Positions 1 through 9,844 of a stretch of 48,955 nt of DNA are shown here, one piece after another. Made by a program: the position numbers and the translations under genes. The first letter of the stretch is position 1, and each line of letters opens with the position of its first letter. Source of the stretch: an uncultured Clostridia bacterium (lineage in GTDB: Bacteria; Bacillota; Clostridia; Oscillospirales; Ruminococcaceae); contig CAMELR010000021.1 in NCBI GenBank assembly GCA_945923775.1, positions 1-48,955 on the forward strand, in the 5' to 3' direction. The notes under the pieces were generated by a model. The model made no database searches and had not been told where the DNA came from. It was given only the letters and a program-made list of their open reading frames with translations.

Positions 1-60
1 GGTGCTCAAAAAATTTTTCTCTTAATTGTGTTGCACTTGTATTGACAATCTATCATGTAA

Positions 61-85
61 ACAGCCGCCCATGAAAGGCGGCTGT
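61..85 (-). terminator. Hairpin downstream of cheV
   Basis: Perfect 9-bp inverted repeat ACAGCCGCC / GGCGGCTGT with a 7-nt loop, lying 6 nt past the cheV stop on the minus strand. The T-tract that should follow is weak, so this is a terminator by position and stem strength, not a textbook one. Confidence 0.6.
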
Positions 86-90
86 ATGTA

Positions 91-984
91 TTAGATATGC
101 TCATTAAGGTACTGAATAAGCTGACCGATCTGCGGCTTTGAGAACTGACCGTCAGCCCCGACGCTTTCGCCCTTAATTCTCATCTGCTCATTAATAAGCG
201 AAGAGAACAGGTAAACAGGAATCGCCTTGAGTATCGGGTCGTCCTTGATCATCTTAGTGAGGTGATGACCGTCCATCTTAGGCATCTCAATATCGCTTAT
301 TACACAGGAGATCTGATCGAGGATATTTCCGCCAAGATCCTTGTGACCGTTGACGTAATCCCACGCATCTTTACCGTTGTCGAAATGAACAACATTCTTA
401 TAGCCTGCATCGTGCAGGGTATTTACTATCAGAGTGTTCAGGAACGGGGAATCCTCAGCGATAACGATATGCTTGTCAGACTTGTCTCCGCACACTGAGT
501 TGACGCCGGAGGTGTCAAACGCTGCGGAAGGATCCATGTCAGAAACAATCTTCTCAAAATCGAGGATAAGCACGATACGATCCTTGAACTTTGCTATACC
601 GGTAGCAATGTTGTTCTGACCGTCTCCGGACATTGCCGGCGGCTTCTCGATGTCCTCCCAGGAGATACGCTGAATGCCCTTAACAGAAGAAACGTGGAAT
701 CCGACGTCCTTCGAGTTAAAGTGACAGATTATCAGCAGGTCATGCTCCGGGTCAGGGCTTTCTTTATGCAGGATAGTGTGAAGATTTATCACAGAGATAA
801 CCTTGTCTCTGGGAGTGAAAACGCCCTCAAAGGCAGGGTGTGAATCAGGCACGGGAACCATCGGCTGATAGTTCATGATCTCGGTCACTTTAGCGATGTT
901 TATGCCGAAGCTCTGCTCGCCGACCATGAATTCCAGCACCTCGAGTTCATTGGTGCCGCTTTCTAAGAGTATATTGCTTTCCAT
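91..984 (-). CDS. cheV: CheV-type chemotaxis coupling protein (CheW + receiver domains)
   Basis: This 297-residue protein couples chemoreceptors to the CheA kinase and adapts the complex through phosphorylation. A CheW-like domain fills roughly residues 12-155 (start ELEVLEFMVGEQSFGINIAK). A response-regulator receiver domain fills about 170-297: the acidic pair is in IVIAEDSPF, the phospho-acceptor Asp lies in CVISDIEMPKMDG, and the conserved Lys in GQFSKPQ. Length and domain order are typical of CheV. It stands alone between its own promoter and a downstream hairpin, with no other chemotaxis gene in the window, so its receptors and CheA are encoded elsewhere. RBS AAGGAGAG lies just before the ATG. 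It implies a motile, or at least chemosensory, cell. Confidence 0.93.
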   Translation of the reverse strand: MESNILLESGTNELEVLEFMVGEQSFGINIAKVTEIMNYQPMVPVPDSHPAFEGVFTPRDKVISVINLHTILHKESPDPEHDLLIICHFNSKDVGFHVSSVKGIQRISWEDIEKPPAMSGDGQNNIATGIAKFKDRIVLILDFEKIVSDMDPSAAFDTSGVNSVCGDKSDKHIVIAEDSPFLNTLIVNTLHDAGYKNVVHFDNGKDAWDYVNGHKDLGGNILDQISCVISDIEMPKMDGHHLTKMIKDDPILKAIPVYLFSSLINEQMRIKGESVGADGQFSKPQIGQLIQYLNEHI

Positions 985-1017
985 GACGTACTCTCCTTTT
1001 CAATTGCTTATAGCTAT

Positions 1018-1046
1018 ATTATACAACACATTACTAAAAAAATCAA
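1018..1046 (-). promoter_or_regulatory. SigA promoter of cheV
   Basis: On the minus strand the -35 TTGATT (1041-1046) and the -10 TATAAT (1018-1023) are separated by 17 bp. The element is about 35 bp upstream of the cheV ATG. Confidence 0.8.
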
Positions 1047-1070
1047 TACATTTCATGATTTTTTTGCAAA

Positions 1071-2330
1071 TTAATATTTCGGGTGAATATCCGCCCTGCG
1101 TTTTGCGACTTTCTTGAGCCAGAAGAACACCAGAACCAGCAGCGCAAGGAGCACGACAAGCCTCAGGATCAGCGAGAACACGTCGAACGGAGCGACAGTA
1201 AGCGCGTAAAGCCTTCCGATAGCGTCCCGGAAATACAGAGTTCCCTTGTCGGAAGCGCAGAACGCGCCGCTGCTGTAGTCCTCCATCTGAGCGAGAATTG
1301 CAACAGTCGGCTCCGACTTTTCGTCCATATCCTGAACGCAGTAGACCGCCCACTTGTCCTCGCGCTTTGCTACAGTATAGATGTACGGACCGTTGCCGTA
1401 ATGCACCTGCGGAGTGCAGCCGCCCTTTATGTCGGTAAAAATATAGGATATCTCCATATTAAGGTTATCCAGGATATAGAAGCCGTCAGCAGTCGGAACG
1501 TAGAGCCGCCCATTCCAGGACACCGGGGAAACCGGAGATTTTCCGACCTCGCACCATGTCAGGGTGTCCTCCTCGAGGGTTCCATCGGAATTAAGCCGGA
1601 GCTTTCCGGCGTTTCCGTCCTCAGTGGAGAAGAACACCGCGTACTCGGTGGTGAAAGGCGCTCCCGAGATTGCTTTGCCAAGCGGGATAACATTAGACTG
1701 CTCCTGCTTGTAGTGGTGGGTGTAAAGCTCGTCCCCACAGACCCATATCACCCAGTCGCCCTGAAGCGCTGCGGAAGTTGGCTGTTTTTCCATAGCGACA
1801 GACCACACAGTTTCAAGTCCGTCGGAGCCGAGATCAACACACATGAACTCGTAGCCGCTGTCAAGCTTTACCGCGAAATATCCAAGTCCGTCCTTAATCG
1901 AGCAGTCCGAGGCAATTTCACCGTCAAGGCTTCTCGAACGGAGAACTGTCATGGCTTCCGTGTCGATATAAGAAACTCCCTGCTGGGTCGGCTGGAGCAG
2001 CTTCTTTTCAGAAATTGCGCCGCTGTAGATGGTTGAGCAGTTCTGCGGAAGCTCTGCTGAAGCCGTTTCGGAGCCATCAGTCTCACTTATTGCAAGAAGC
2101 CTGTCAGACGTGGAAAGAAACACCAGTTCTCCGCTCGGAACGGGAATTCCGCAGTTTTCGCGTTTGACGTCGCCGCCCCACTGTATCTGCGTATACTTAT
2201 TGTCGTGCGGGGCGGGGGAAGCGCTTATACGTCCCTTCTCGTCGCTGAATCCGCTGCTCTGCGCGAACGCTGCTGTGCCTGTCAGTGCAACGACGACCGC
2301 CGCTGCCGCTGAAATGATCTGTTTTTTCGT
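1071..2330 (-). CDS. Secreted, membrane-anchored beta-propeller-like protein with ACG start
   Basis: No precise function is recognised. Read from an ACG codon at 2330-2328 the product has 419 residues: a signal peptide (KKQIISAAAAVVVALTGTAA), an extracellular body of repeated strand-turn units resembling a PQQ/WD-type propeller (for example SWNGRLYVPTADGFYILDNL), one transmembrane helix near the C-terminus (LILRLVVLLALLVLVFFWL) and a short basic tail. The first in-frame ATG, at 2123, would discard the signal peptide. The ACG lies 5 nt after GAGGTG, exactly where an ATG is expected, so either initiation is non-canonical or a T-to-C change hit the start. The gene begins 9 nt after the addA stop and is probably the last gene of that operon. 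Expression and surface location are inferred. Confidence 0.7.
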   Translation of the reverse strand, partial: TKKQIISAAAAVVVALTGTAAFAQSSGFSDEKGRISASPAPHDNKYTQIQWGGDVKRENCGIPVPSGELVFLSTSDRLLAISETDGSETASAELPQNCSTIYSGAISEKKLLQPTQQGVSYIDTEAMTVLRSRSLDGEIASDCSIKDGLGYFAVKLDSGYEFMCVDLGSDGLETVWSVAMEKQPTSAALQGDWVIWVCGDELYTHHYKQEQSNVIPLGKAISGAPFTTEYAVFFSTEDGNAGKLRLNSDGTLEEDTLTWCEVGKSPVSPVSWNGRLYVPTADGFYILDNLNMEISYIFTDIKGGCTPQVHYGNGPYIYTVAKREDKWAVYCVQDMDEKSEPTVAILAQMEDYSSGAFCASDKGTLYFRDAIGRLYALTVAPFDVFSLILRLVVLLALLVLVFFWLKKVAKRRADIHPKY

Positions 2331-2339
2331 AATATCACC

Positions 2340-5300
2340 TCATAAGAAAATTGCTTTCTGCCTGCTGAATGAATACAGTGCAAGCCGGACTTCTCCGTTT
2401 CTGCACTCGCTCATCAGCATGGGCAGTATTTTTTTATATAGTTCGAGCTGCTTTGCATATGACGGAAGCTCCAGCTCAAGATTTCCGGCGCTGTCCGTTT
2501 TGTAGTCCACGATAACCACCGTGTTCCCCTTTACAAACAGCATGTCGACTCGACCCTGTATCATGGTGCTTCCGGAAGCCCCGGGGAACACATCGGAAGC
2601 CGGAATCTCGGCGAATATCTCGTACTCGCGCTCGATTTTGTCAGCGGCGAGCATATCCCGCCCGAGCTGTCCACAGAAAAACGCCGTGATTTTCTGCGCG
2701 ATCTCCGGAAGCCTTCCGCTTTGTACAAAGAAGGATTCCTCCGGCTTCAGCCGCTGCTCGTCAGCGAGCCTCTCGACCGCGTTTTCAACCGCCGCGTACA
2801 TATCAGGCTCACTATAATCGCACCGCAGCTCCTCAAGCGGGAACAGCTCCATTATATGGTGGAACGTATTTCCCATGAGAAGCCCGCTTATCCTTATCCC
2901 GCCTGCCTTGTCCGGCGTCAGGAACACCGGCTTTGTAAGCTGGATATCGCCTTTATCGGGTATCGGGTCGTCAATGTGGGCAAGCTCGGTGACGCTGAAC
3001 CTGCTGTGAAGCGTAGTTTCATACTCAAACGGGTACTTTACCGCCAGATTCCGGCTGATTATCTCCGCAGTTTCTTCGTCAGCGGCGCCGTCATCCGGAA
3101 GCTCCGCAAGAAGCTCCTCCGGCTCGGGAAGCCGCTTGTTGACTACGCTCACGCGGATATCCGCCGTATTGTAAAACACCGGATTTCCAGCGGAAGGGTC
3201 GTCACTGCCGTATCTCATCATTGAGCTGAGAATCATTCTGATGTAGGATTTCTGCGAAAGAGCGAATTCCGGTGAGAATACATCGGTTCGGCATTCAGCG
3301 GCTTCCTTTTCGGGGCACTGCCCGATCATAACGAGCTTTTCCCGGGCGCGGGTCATTGCAACGTAAAGTAACCGGAGTTCCTCGCCGTACTGCGTGCAGT
3401 TCAGCGATGCGTTTGCGCCATTAAAGCTGATAGTAGAAGTTCTCAGGCGCTTTTCGATATCAGTGTGTTTCAGACCTATTCCGGTTCGGCGGTCGATCAC
3501 CACGGAACCTTTCTCCTCATGCACCGAAGAACCCAGACCTGCCATAATAACTATCGGCATTTCCAGCCCCTTTGAGGCGTGGAACGTCATTATTCTTACT
3601 GCGTCCGCCGCTTCCTGCGGGACCACAGCCTCCTCCAGTTTCCCGGAGTTTTCACGAACTGCGTCGGTGTATCTCAGGAAGTCGTTGAGAGTACCTCCGC
3701 CGGAGGACTCGAAATCTGCGGTGTATTTTAACAGCAGTCTGATGTTTGCAAGCTTCCTGTCGCCGCGCTCATACGTGGAGATGACCGAGAAAAAGTCGGT
3801 ATCGTCGTATATTCTTCGGATAAGCCGCTCAATGGAGTTATTAGCCGAAAATGTCCTGAATTCACTGAAATGCTCCATGAATCTGCGGCACTTTTCGTCC
3901 GGCTGTCTCGTTATGCCGCGATTCCTGAGCAGCTCCAGAACCTCGGAGGCCTTGTCGGTAAGGACAGGCTGTGCAAGCTCGCTGCCGCCTGCCGAAGCGA
4001 TACAGCAGAACAGCGACTGCCCTGAAAAGCAGTCGTAGAGCGCATTCAGCTTGATTCCGGAATCGTCCAGTTCGTCGATGTCGTAGCCGAGTATTCCGAG
4101 CCTTGCAAGGGATAATTCCTCTGCAGTAATGCCGTAAAGCGGCGACATCATTACAGTGAGGGCTTCCTCGTCAAGCTGTGGATTGTCTATCACCTTGAGA
4201 TAGCTCAGTATCAGGTTGATCTCATCGGCTGAAAGGTAGTTTCCGCCGTCTGAGGAAACCGGAATGCCGAGTTTCTCAAGTTCCGACTTATAGTCAGCGA
4301 TGTGGGTTTTGTTACGCAGAAGTATTGCAAAGTCACCCCAGGTGCAGGGTCTGACAGAGTTCGAGTCCTTCCTTACCGGGAACTGTTCCACCGCCATTTT
4401 TCTTATCAGCGAAGCCGTAAACCGCGCCTCCGCAACCGGGTTCGTTGCTTCAAGCACGATTTCATCGGAGGTTTCATCTTCGCTGCCGCCTGCGCCGGGT
4501 TTCTCGCGCTTCGGGAAATCTAGAAGGTACATTTCAGTTGAGTAGTCGGCGCCGGAGGAGTTCCCGGGGTATTTTGCGCCCGCCGCAAGCTGATTGTTGT
4601 CAGAGTAGTCGACCTCGCCGTACTTTCGGGTCATCAGCCCTTCGAACATCGCGTTTACTACGTTGATGACATTTTCCCGGCTGCGGAAATTTCTGTTTAG
4701 CGGGAGCGTCTCAAACTCGCTGTTACGAGCGCAGCAGTTTGCCATGATCTCGGGATTTCCTCCGCGGAACGCATAGATTGCCTGCTTGACGTCGCCGACA
4801 AAGAACAGATTTTTCTCGTCCCGTGAGATGAGCCGGAAAATCTCGAATTGCAGGTCGTTGGTATCCTGGAACTCGTCGATGATGATACACTGATACCGGT
4901 CGGCAAGAGTCTGCCGCAGGGGACAGCCTTCTTCCCGGAGCTTTTCGTAAAGTAAACGCTCGCAGTCCGAGAAATCCACAACACCCGCTTTGCGCTTCAG
5001 CGCGGTGTATTCAGCGGTCATTCGCTCGACTACCATAACTATGGCGCAAATCGCCGCCTGCTGCTGGAGCAGAATGGAGCGTACATCGTCCTCACGGTAG
5101 CCGCAGCCTTCCTTAAATTTCGGGAGATCCTTCTTGAGCCTGCCGCGGATCACGTCCACGGAGGCTTTAAGCTGCTCGTAGAACGGATCCTTCTTCGGGG
5201 TACCTTTTCGGCTGAACGCCGCGAAATCGAACGCCGGAACGCTGCTCACAAACTCGGCAAAGTCAGAAATACGCGGCTGCCTGTCCCTGGGGAAAGCCTT

Positions 5301-6188
5301 GTCAAATGCCGCTATGACAGCGTTTACAAGCTCGCTGTCCTTTTCGAAAACCTCCTGGAACTTCCACGCGTAGCTTTCATCAGCGGTGGAAATCAACGCC
5401 GAATATCTGCACATCACCGACTGAAAAACGATACACTGCCTGCGCAGTACGTCGATTATTCCGGGAAGAAACCGCTCCTCAAGGGTCTCAATGCTGCTGA
5501 AAGCGCGTACGCTACCCTCAAGCCAGCCGGAGCTGTCCGCGAGCGAGGTGGTTTTCATGTATATGTCGTTAACGGCGTCGCGAAGCGCATCGTCCTTGCT
5601 GTACGAAAATGATTTCAGTAGCTGTTCGCGCGCCATTTTTCCCAGGTTATCCGGTGATGTACCGTCCGTTACCCCGCCATGAGCCGTGAAGTATTCCGGG
5701 AATTCCTCGTCGAATTCCGCCGAGTACAGGAACTCCATCGCATTGCCAAGAGCGGTCTGCTGCATGATTTTGCCCTTGCTCTCCTCAACGATCGTGAAAT
5801 TCACCGGGAGATCGAACATCTCTGCGTTGTCCTTTAATACGGACAGGCAGAATGAGTTGATCGTGCTTACAACGGAGCTTCTGAATTTAATAAGCTGCTC
5901 CCTCGGAATTGCATTCTCGCCGGAGGTGCGGGAAGCTTCGTCGATTGCGCGGGTCATTCTGGTGCGGAATTCGTCCGCCGCATTGCGGGTAAAGGTCATT
6001 ACAGCGAACTTATCCGCGCTGACCGGCGGAATATCCGCAGCTTCGTTTCCGCGGATAAGCCTGACTACACGCTCTACCAACAGGGCAGTCTTGCCGCTTC
6101 CCGCCGCCGCGGATACGCACGCAGAGCTGTCTGACGGATAGTTAATTGCGGATTCCTGCTCGTCAGTCCATTTTATTTCGTTTGCCAT
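2340..6188 (-). CDS. addA: ATP-dependent helicase/nuclease subunit A (AddA)
   Basis: AddA is the helicase plus 3'-strand nuclease half of AddAB, the Firmicute RecBCD counterpart that resects double-strand breaks for RecA. The 1282-residue length is normal. Walker A AAAGSGKT is at residues 27-34, the DEAD-box-like IIIDEFQDTND near 433-443, helicase motif VI LLYVAMTRAREKL near 939-951, and the RecB-type nuclease motif VVIVDYKTD near 1223. All are intact, so both activities are expected. The start lies 11 nt after the addB stop in the same operon, and its own stop is followed closely by the propeller gene. Confidence 0.97.
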   Translation of the reverse strand: MANEIKWTDEQESAINYPSDSSACVSAAAGSGKTALLVERVVRLIRGNEAADIPPVSADKFAVMTFTRNAADEFRTRMTRAIDEASRTSGENAIPREQLIKFRSSVVSTINSFCLSVLKDNAEMFDLPVNFTIVEESKGKIMQQTALGNAMEFLYSAEFDEEFPEYFTAHGGVTDGTSPDNLGKMAREQLLKSFSYSKDDALRDAVNDIYMKTTSLADSSGWLEGSVRAFSSIETLEERFLPGIIDVLRRQCIVFQSVMCRYSALISTADESYAWKFQEVFEKDSELVNAVIAAFDKAFPRDRQPRISDFAEFVSSVPAFDFAAFSRKGTPKKDPFYEQLKASVDVIRGRLKKDLPKFKEGCGYREDDVRSILLQQQAAICAIVMVVERMTAEYTALKRKAGVVDFSDCERLLYEKLREEGCPLRQTLADRYQCIIIDEFQDTNDLQFEIFRLISRDEKNLFFVGDVKQAIYAFRGGNPEIMANCCARNSEFETLPLNRNFRSRENVINVVNAMFEGLMTRKYGEVDYSDNNQLAAGAKYPGNSSGADYSTEMYLLDFPKREKPGAGGSEDETSDEIVLEATNPVAEARFTASLIRKMAVEQFPVRKDSNSVRPCTWGDFAILLRNKTHIADYKSELEKLGIPVSSDGGNYLSADEINLILSYLKVIDNPQLDEEALTVMMSPLYGITAEELSLARLGILGYDIDELDDSGIKLNALYDCFSGQSLFCCIASAGGSELAQPVLTDKASEVLELLRNRGITRQPDEKCRRFMEHFSEFRTFSANNSIERLIRRIYDDTDFFSVISTYERGDRKLANIRLLLKYTADFESSGGGTLNDFLRYTDAVRENSGKLEEAVVPQEAADAVRIMTFHASKGLEMPIVIMAGLGSSVHEEKGSVVIDRRTGIGLKHTDIEKRLRTSTISFNGANASLNCTQYGEELRLLYVAMTRAREKLVMIGQCPEKEAAECRTDVFSPEFALSQKSYIRMILSSMMRYGSDDPSAGNPVFYNTADIRVSVVNKRLPEPEELLAELPDDGAADEETAEIISRNLAVKYPFEYETTLHSRFSVTELAHIDDPIPDKGDIQLTKPVFLTPDKAGGIRISGLLMGNTFHHIMELFPLEELRCDYSEPDMYAAVENAVERLADEQRLKPEESFFVQSGRLPEIAQKITAFFCGQLGRDMLAADKIEREYEIFAEIPASDVFPGASGSTMIQGRVDMLFVKGNTVVIVDYKTDSAGNLELELPSYAKQLELYKKILPMLMSECRNGEVRLALYSFSRQKAIFL

Positions 6189-6199
6189 CTGACCTCACC

Positions 6200-9100
6200 T
6201 CACTTTATTTCGCCGATGAACCAGCTTTCCTCCGGCTCATCGCTCATTGTTTTGGATTTTCTCTTTTTTACGCCGGACGTTTTGGGTTCGTCGGGTTTTA
6301 TTTCTGCAACGGCGAGGGCTTTCTCAGGAGCAGTCTCTTCTGGATTTTCCGCGCCCTTTTTTGCGGTTTTCTTTTTCTTGGAAATACCCAGCTTGCGTTC
6401 CGTTATCTCCTCGTCGACAACAATGCCGTGGAGGTCCTGATTACCGCACACCGCCTTGTACCTGCAATACATGCAGGATTTCTGCTGACCTGCCTTGCCT
6501 TCCTCCGTGTAGATGGTCGGAACCGCCTGAATATCGCCTTTGTAAAGCCGTTTCAGCACGCTTTCAGTCTGTTCGAGTATTTCCTTACGGAGCTTTTCGA
6601 ACTGCGCCGGAGTAGGCTGAGCGTCGTCTTTCGGCATGAGCTTCTTTGCGTTGACCGAGTCGATCGGACTTGCAACAGCCCTGGCGTACCTCTCGGCAAA
6701 CTGCTCCATTTCCATGCGCGTGTCCTCGTCTGCAACACACATGTCGCTCGGAAGATGCCCGTTTGCGAGCAGCGCAAGCAGTCCGGATTCCGTTGGCGAC
6801 GCCTCCGTCATTTTTGCCGTGAGGTAGCTCACGCCGCCGGGGTAAACATTCGGATTCGCGTCGCAAAGTGCAATGAGGTAAACCAGCATCTGTGTATTAA
6901 CGCCGTACAGCGCGTTCGACAGCTTGAAGGAATGCCCGCCCGTCTTGTAGTCCACGATCCTGATATATTCGTTTCCGCCTTCGCTGCGGAACATATCCGC
7001 CCGGTCAACAATGCCGGTAATAGCGACGGTCAGGCGGTCATTCAGCTTTATTCTGAGCGGCGGGATTGAAAGCTCCGTTGTCTCGAGCGGAAGAACCCTG
7101 AGCGCCTCAGGTTCGGTATCTTCGTCGGAAACCGGCCTGATATCGTCGAGAGTCAGCTGTTCAGACGTATCTCCGCCGGTGATATCGGGCAGTTCAGCCT
7201 TGTTGCCGTCCTTGAATTGCAGCTCAAACAGCACCGGACGGTAACGCCGGCTCTTGAATTCGTTCTGCAAAAGAACAAGCATATCAGCGCAGGATACGGA
7301 AAGTCCGCTGTACATGTAATTGAACGCCTGGGTCCTGTACGCGCTTCCGCCGAGATTCTCGTCCGCATACTGCTGGAGGTACTTTACGGCGATTCCGGTA
7401 AGTTCTTCGCGGGAAAGCGCAAAGTATTTATCCATTTTGGTGCAGTACTCGGAGAGCGTTTTCTCCAGGACATAGTGAACCGCGCTACCCACATCGGAGT
7501 TTCCGGTGTTCAATGTACGGCGCTCCTTTATTTTCAGCCCGAACTGGCAGAAGTACTCGAATCTGCATTTGTTGAGCTTTTCAAGCTTTGTGGCAGATAC
7601 TTTAGCCGAGCGGAACAGCTTTTCCGAGGTCTCCGGCGAAAGCCTGTGGCGGTATATCGAAGGGCGTTCCGTAACGAGCATGTCGAGCTTTTCAGCGTAC
7701 GCGGAATCCCCGGAAAGCTCCAGCGCCCTTTTCAGCGTGCTCCGGCGGTCGTCGGAGGTTGTGCCGAAAAGGGAAGCGTATCTTCCGCGCAGAGCGCTCT
7801 GCGAGCGGCAGTAGAATTCGTCACCGAACTGCGCCGGGTCGGCGGCGTTTTCCTCGCGTATCTGCGGGAACAATCCAAGCAGCTCCGTGACTGCTTCGGA
7901 AGGTGCAAGCGCAGAGCAGGCGGTATTGAGCAGCGGGTAGGTAATATAAAGGAGGTCTGTTGCGAGGGTCAGCGCCCGGTAAGCCTGATACCTGCTGCTG
8001 TGATAGATTTCGTCCTGCCTGAGCGCGATTTTCAAACCGCTGTCGCCGAGAAGCTCCGCTTCGTAATTTGAAAACAGGCCGTAGCTTGAGCTGTCGTCCG
8101 GGAACAGTCCGTAATTTGCACCGGCAATAAACACGGCTTTTATGCCGTCCGCGCGGGTACGCCCGGTATCGCCGACTATAACGCAGTCCGCTACCTGCGG
8201 AGGACGCGCCAGCGTAGTTTCAGCGCAGATATCTCGGAACAGCGCATAGTACTCCGCCGGAGAGATCTCAGTGTTTCCAAGTGCGGAGTGCATAGCCTCA
8301 AATATTCCGACAAGTATGTCCCAGAGCGTTCTGCAGCTGTCATCACCGGAAAGCACGGCGTTTTCAATGCCCGCCTCGGTAAAAAGAAAGCTGCAAATCG
8401 TTTCCGTAAACCATGCGCCGGTGCATTCGTGCTGCTTTTTCTTTGCAAGAACTGTATTGCGGAGCTCCAGCAGGGGAACAACGGCAGCCTGCCGTACCTC
8501 CTCAGCCTGAACAGCCTGTGCTGAATCCGCCTTGTTCATTTTGTCGGTTATGAACTCCTGCCCGAGCTGATCTCCGTGAAGCTGCCATTTGAAAATATAT
8601 CCGTCAAAGCAGTCGATGTCGGCAAAAGAGAGCGCCCGGAACCCCTCGCCGTCCCTCACCCGCAGGAAGCTGCTGCGCACATAGCTGAGAAGATTCTCAG
8701 CGGAAGGCTCGTCAAGCGCCCTCAGCAGTGAGAGCACAAGGTTAGTGAGAGGCGCATTAAGGATCACCTCGGGGATATCGCAGAACATAGGGATCCCGTA
8801 TTTTGAAAACGCGCTTTCCACCGGCGAACGATATTCGGAAGGGTTAGAACAAATCACGGCGATGTCGCTGAATCTCAGCCCTTCCTCGGAAGTGAGCCGC
8901 TTTATTTCCGCGGCAATAAAATCCATTTCGCAATAGATATCGTCAGCGCGGATTATCCTCACGCTGCTCATATCTGCTTCGGGGTCGGGGGTTCCGCCGT
9001 AGACGAGTTCCGATGCGCGCTTTATTCCCGGAGACATGCGGCGCGAGTTTTCAGCGTCAGGCTCTGAAATGCCCTCGCCGCCGGAAAGCGCGTCGATATC

Positions 9101-9844
9101 CGCAAGCACTGTGCGGAATATGTCCCGTGGGTCGTTTTTGTCGCATACGAACGCAAAACAGCAGAGTTCCGCACGCTCCGCAGCAGCTTTCAGGAGCATT
9201 CGCTGGCTTCCTGAAAATGTGTTGAAGCCGTCGACAAAGATGTTCATGCCTTCAAAATAATGATTCTGCGAAGCAAGAACAGCGGCGCGCATTGTGACGT
9301 CGAGTTTGTCGGTATAGTTCTGGGACAGCATCTGGTCGTACTCCAGATAAAGCGCGTATATATCCTTGATTTTTTCAAGCAGGGAAGGGCTTGCTAGCGT
9401 GAAGTTTTCCTCTTCAAGGGAATCTCCCAGCTTTGTGCAGTCGATTCCGGCGGTCTTGAACAGGGAAACCGTTTTTACCATCTTCGAAGCGAATCCGGGC
9501 TTCCGGGCGATCTTTCCGAGCGCGTTGAGCTGAACTCCGCGGTTTCGCACGGCATTGTACATAATGACCGCCTTTGTGATGTCGTCTGCGGGCGGCTTCT
9601 CAACTGTGTATTTTGTTACGATATCGTCCGACAGCCTCGCTATGGTCAGAACGCGGATATTAGGGAACAGCTCGGTTCTGCCATGCTCGGAGCATTTCCG
9701 GAAAAGAGCCTTTTCGGTTTCAAAAACAAACTGGTCAGGAACGACGATCGCGGCGGTTTTCCCGTCGGCTGCTATCTGATATATGCGCTCGTAAAGCCTT
9801 CCGGTTACATCGGAACACGCCGTTCCTGTAAGCATTTCTGTCAT
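6200..9844 (-). CDS. addB: ATP-dependent helicase/nuclease subunit B (AddB)
   Basis: This is the partner of AddA, carrying the second nuclease domain and the Fe-S cluster. It has 1214 residues. The nuclease motif IRIVDYKTG is near residue 960. Four cysteines fit the AddB Fe-S pattern: one near 758 (KLNKCRFEYFC) and three near 1122-1131 (CMYCRYKAVC). The N-terminus (LTGTACSDVTGRLYERI) lacks the GxGKT/S Walker A that Bacillus AddB has, so ATP binding by this subunit is doubtful. A Lys/Arg-rich C-terminal tail follows the Fe-S domain. Its ATG overlaps the stop of the preceding HAD-fusion gene by 4 nt (ATGA), implying translational coupling. Confidence 0.95.
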   Translation of the reverse strand: MTEMLTGTACSDVTGRLYERIYQIAADGKTAAIVVPDQFVFETEKALFRKCSEHGRTELFPNIRVLTIARLSDDIVTKYTVEKPPADDITKAVIMYNAVRNRGVQLNALGKIARKPGFASKMVKTVSLFKTAGIDCTKLGDSLEEENFTLASPSLLEKIKDIYALYLEYDQMLSQNYTDKLDVTMRAAVLASQNHYFEGMNIFVDGFNTFSGSQRMLLKAAAERAELCCFAFVCDKNDPRDIFRTVLADIDALSGGEGISEPDAENSRRMSPGIKRASELVYGGTPDPEADMSSVRIIRADDIYCEMDFIAAEIKRLTSEEGLRFSDIAVICSNPSEYRSPVESAFSKYGIPMFCDIPEVILNAPLTNLVLSLLRALDEPSAENLLSYVRSSFLRVRDGEGFRALSFADIDCFDGYIFKWQLHGDQLGQEFITDKMNKADSAQAVQAEEVRQAAVVPLLELRNTVLAKKKQHECTGAWFTETICSFLFTEAGIENAVLSGDDSCRTLWDILVGIFEAMHSALGNTEISPAEYYALFRDICAETTLARPPQVADCVIVGDTGRTRADGIKAVFIAGANYGLFPDDSSSYGLFSNYEAELLGDSGLKIALRQDEIYHSSRYQAYRALTLATDLLYITYPLLNTACSALAPSEAVTELLGLFPQIREENAADPAQFGDEFYCRSQSALRGRYASLFGTTSDDRRSTLKRALELSGDSAYAEKLDMLVTERPSIYRHRLSPETSEKLFRSAKVSATKLEKLNKCRFEYFCQFGLKIKERRTLNTGNSDVGSAVHYVLEKTLSEYCTKMDKYFALSREELTGIAVKYLQQYADENLGGSAYRTQAFNYMYSGLSVSCADMLVLLQNEFKSRRYRPVLFELQFKDGNKAELPDITGGDTSEQLTLDDIRPVSDEDTEPEALRVLPLETTELSIPPLRIKLNDRLTVAITGIVDRADMFRSEGGNEYIRIVDYKTGGHSFKLSNALYGVNTQMLVYLIALCDANPNVYPGGVSYLTAKMTEASPTESGLLALLANGHLPSDMCVADEDTRMEMEQFAERYARAVASPIDSVNAKKLMPKDDAQPTPAQFEKLRKEILEQTESVLKRLYKGDIQAVPTIYTEEGKAGQQKSCMYCRYKAVCGNQDLHGIVVDEEITERKLGISKKKKTAKKGAENPEETAPEKALAVAEIKPDEPKTSGVKKRKSKTMSDEPEESWFIGEIK

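Noticed and set aside
1..60. A promoter from the TTGACA at about 42-47
   Set aside because: No -10 hexamer at 16-18 bp is present, and it would read into the cheV terminator against the gene.
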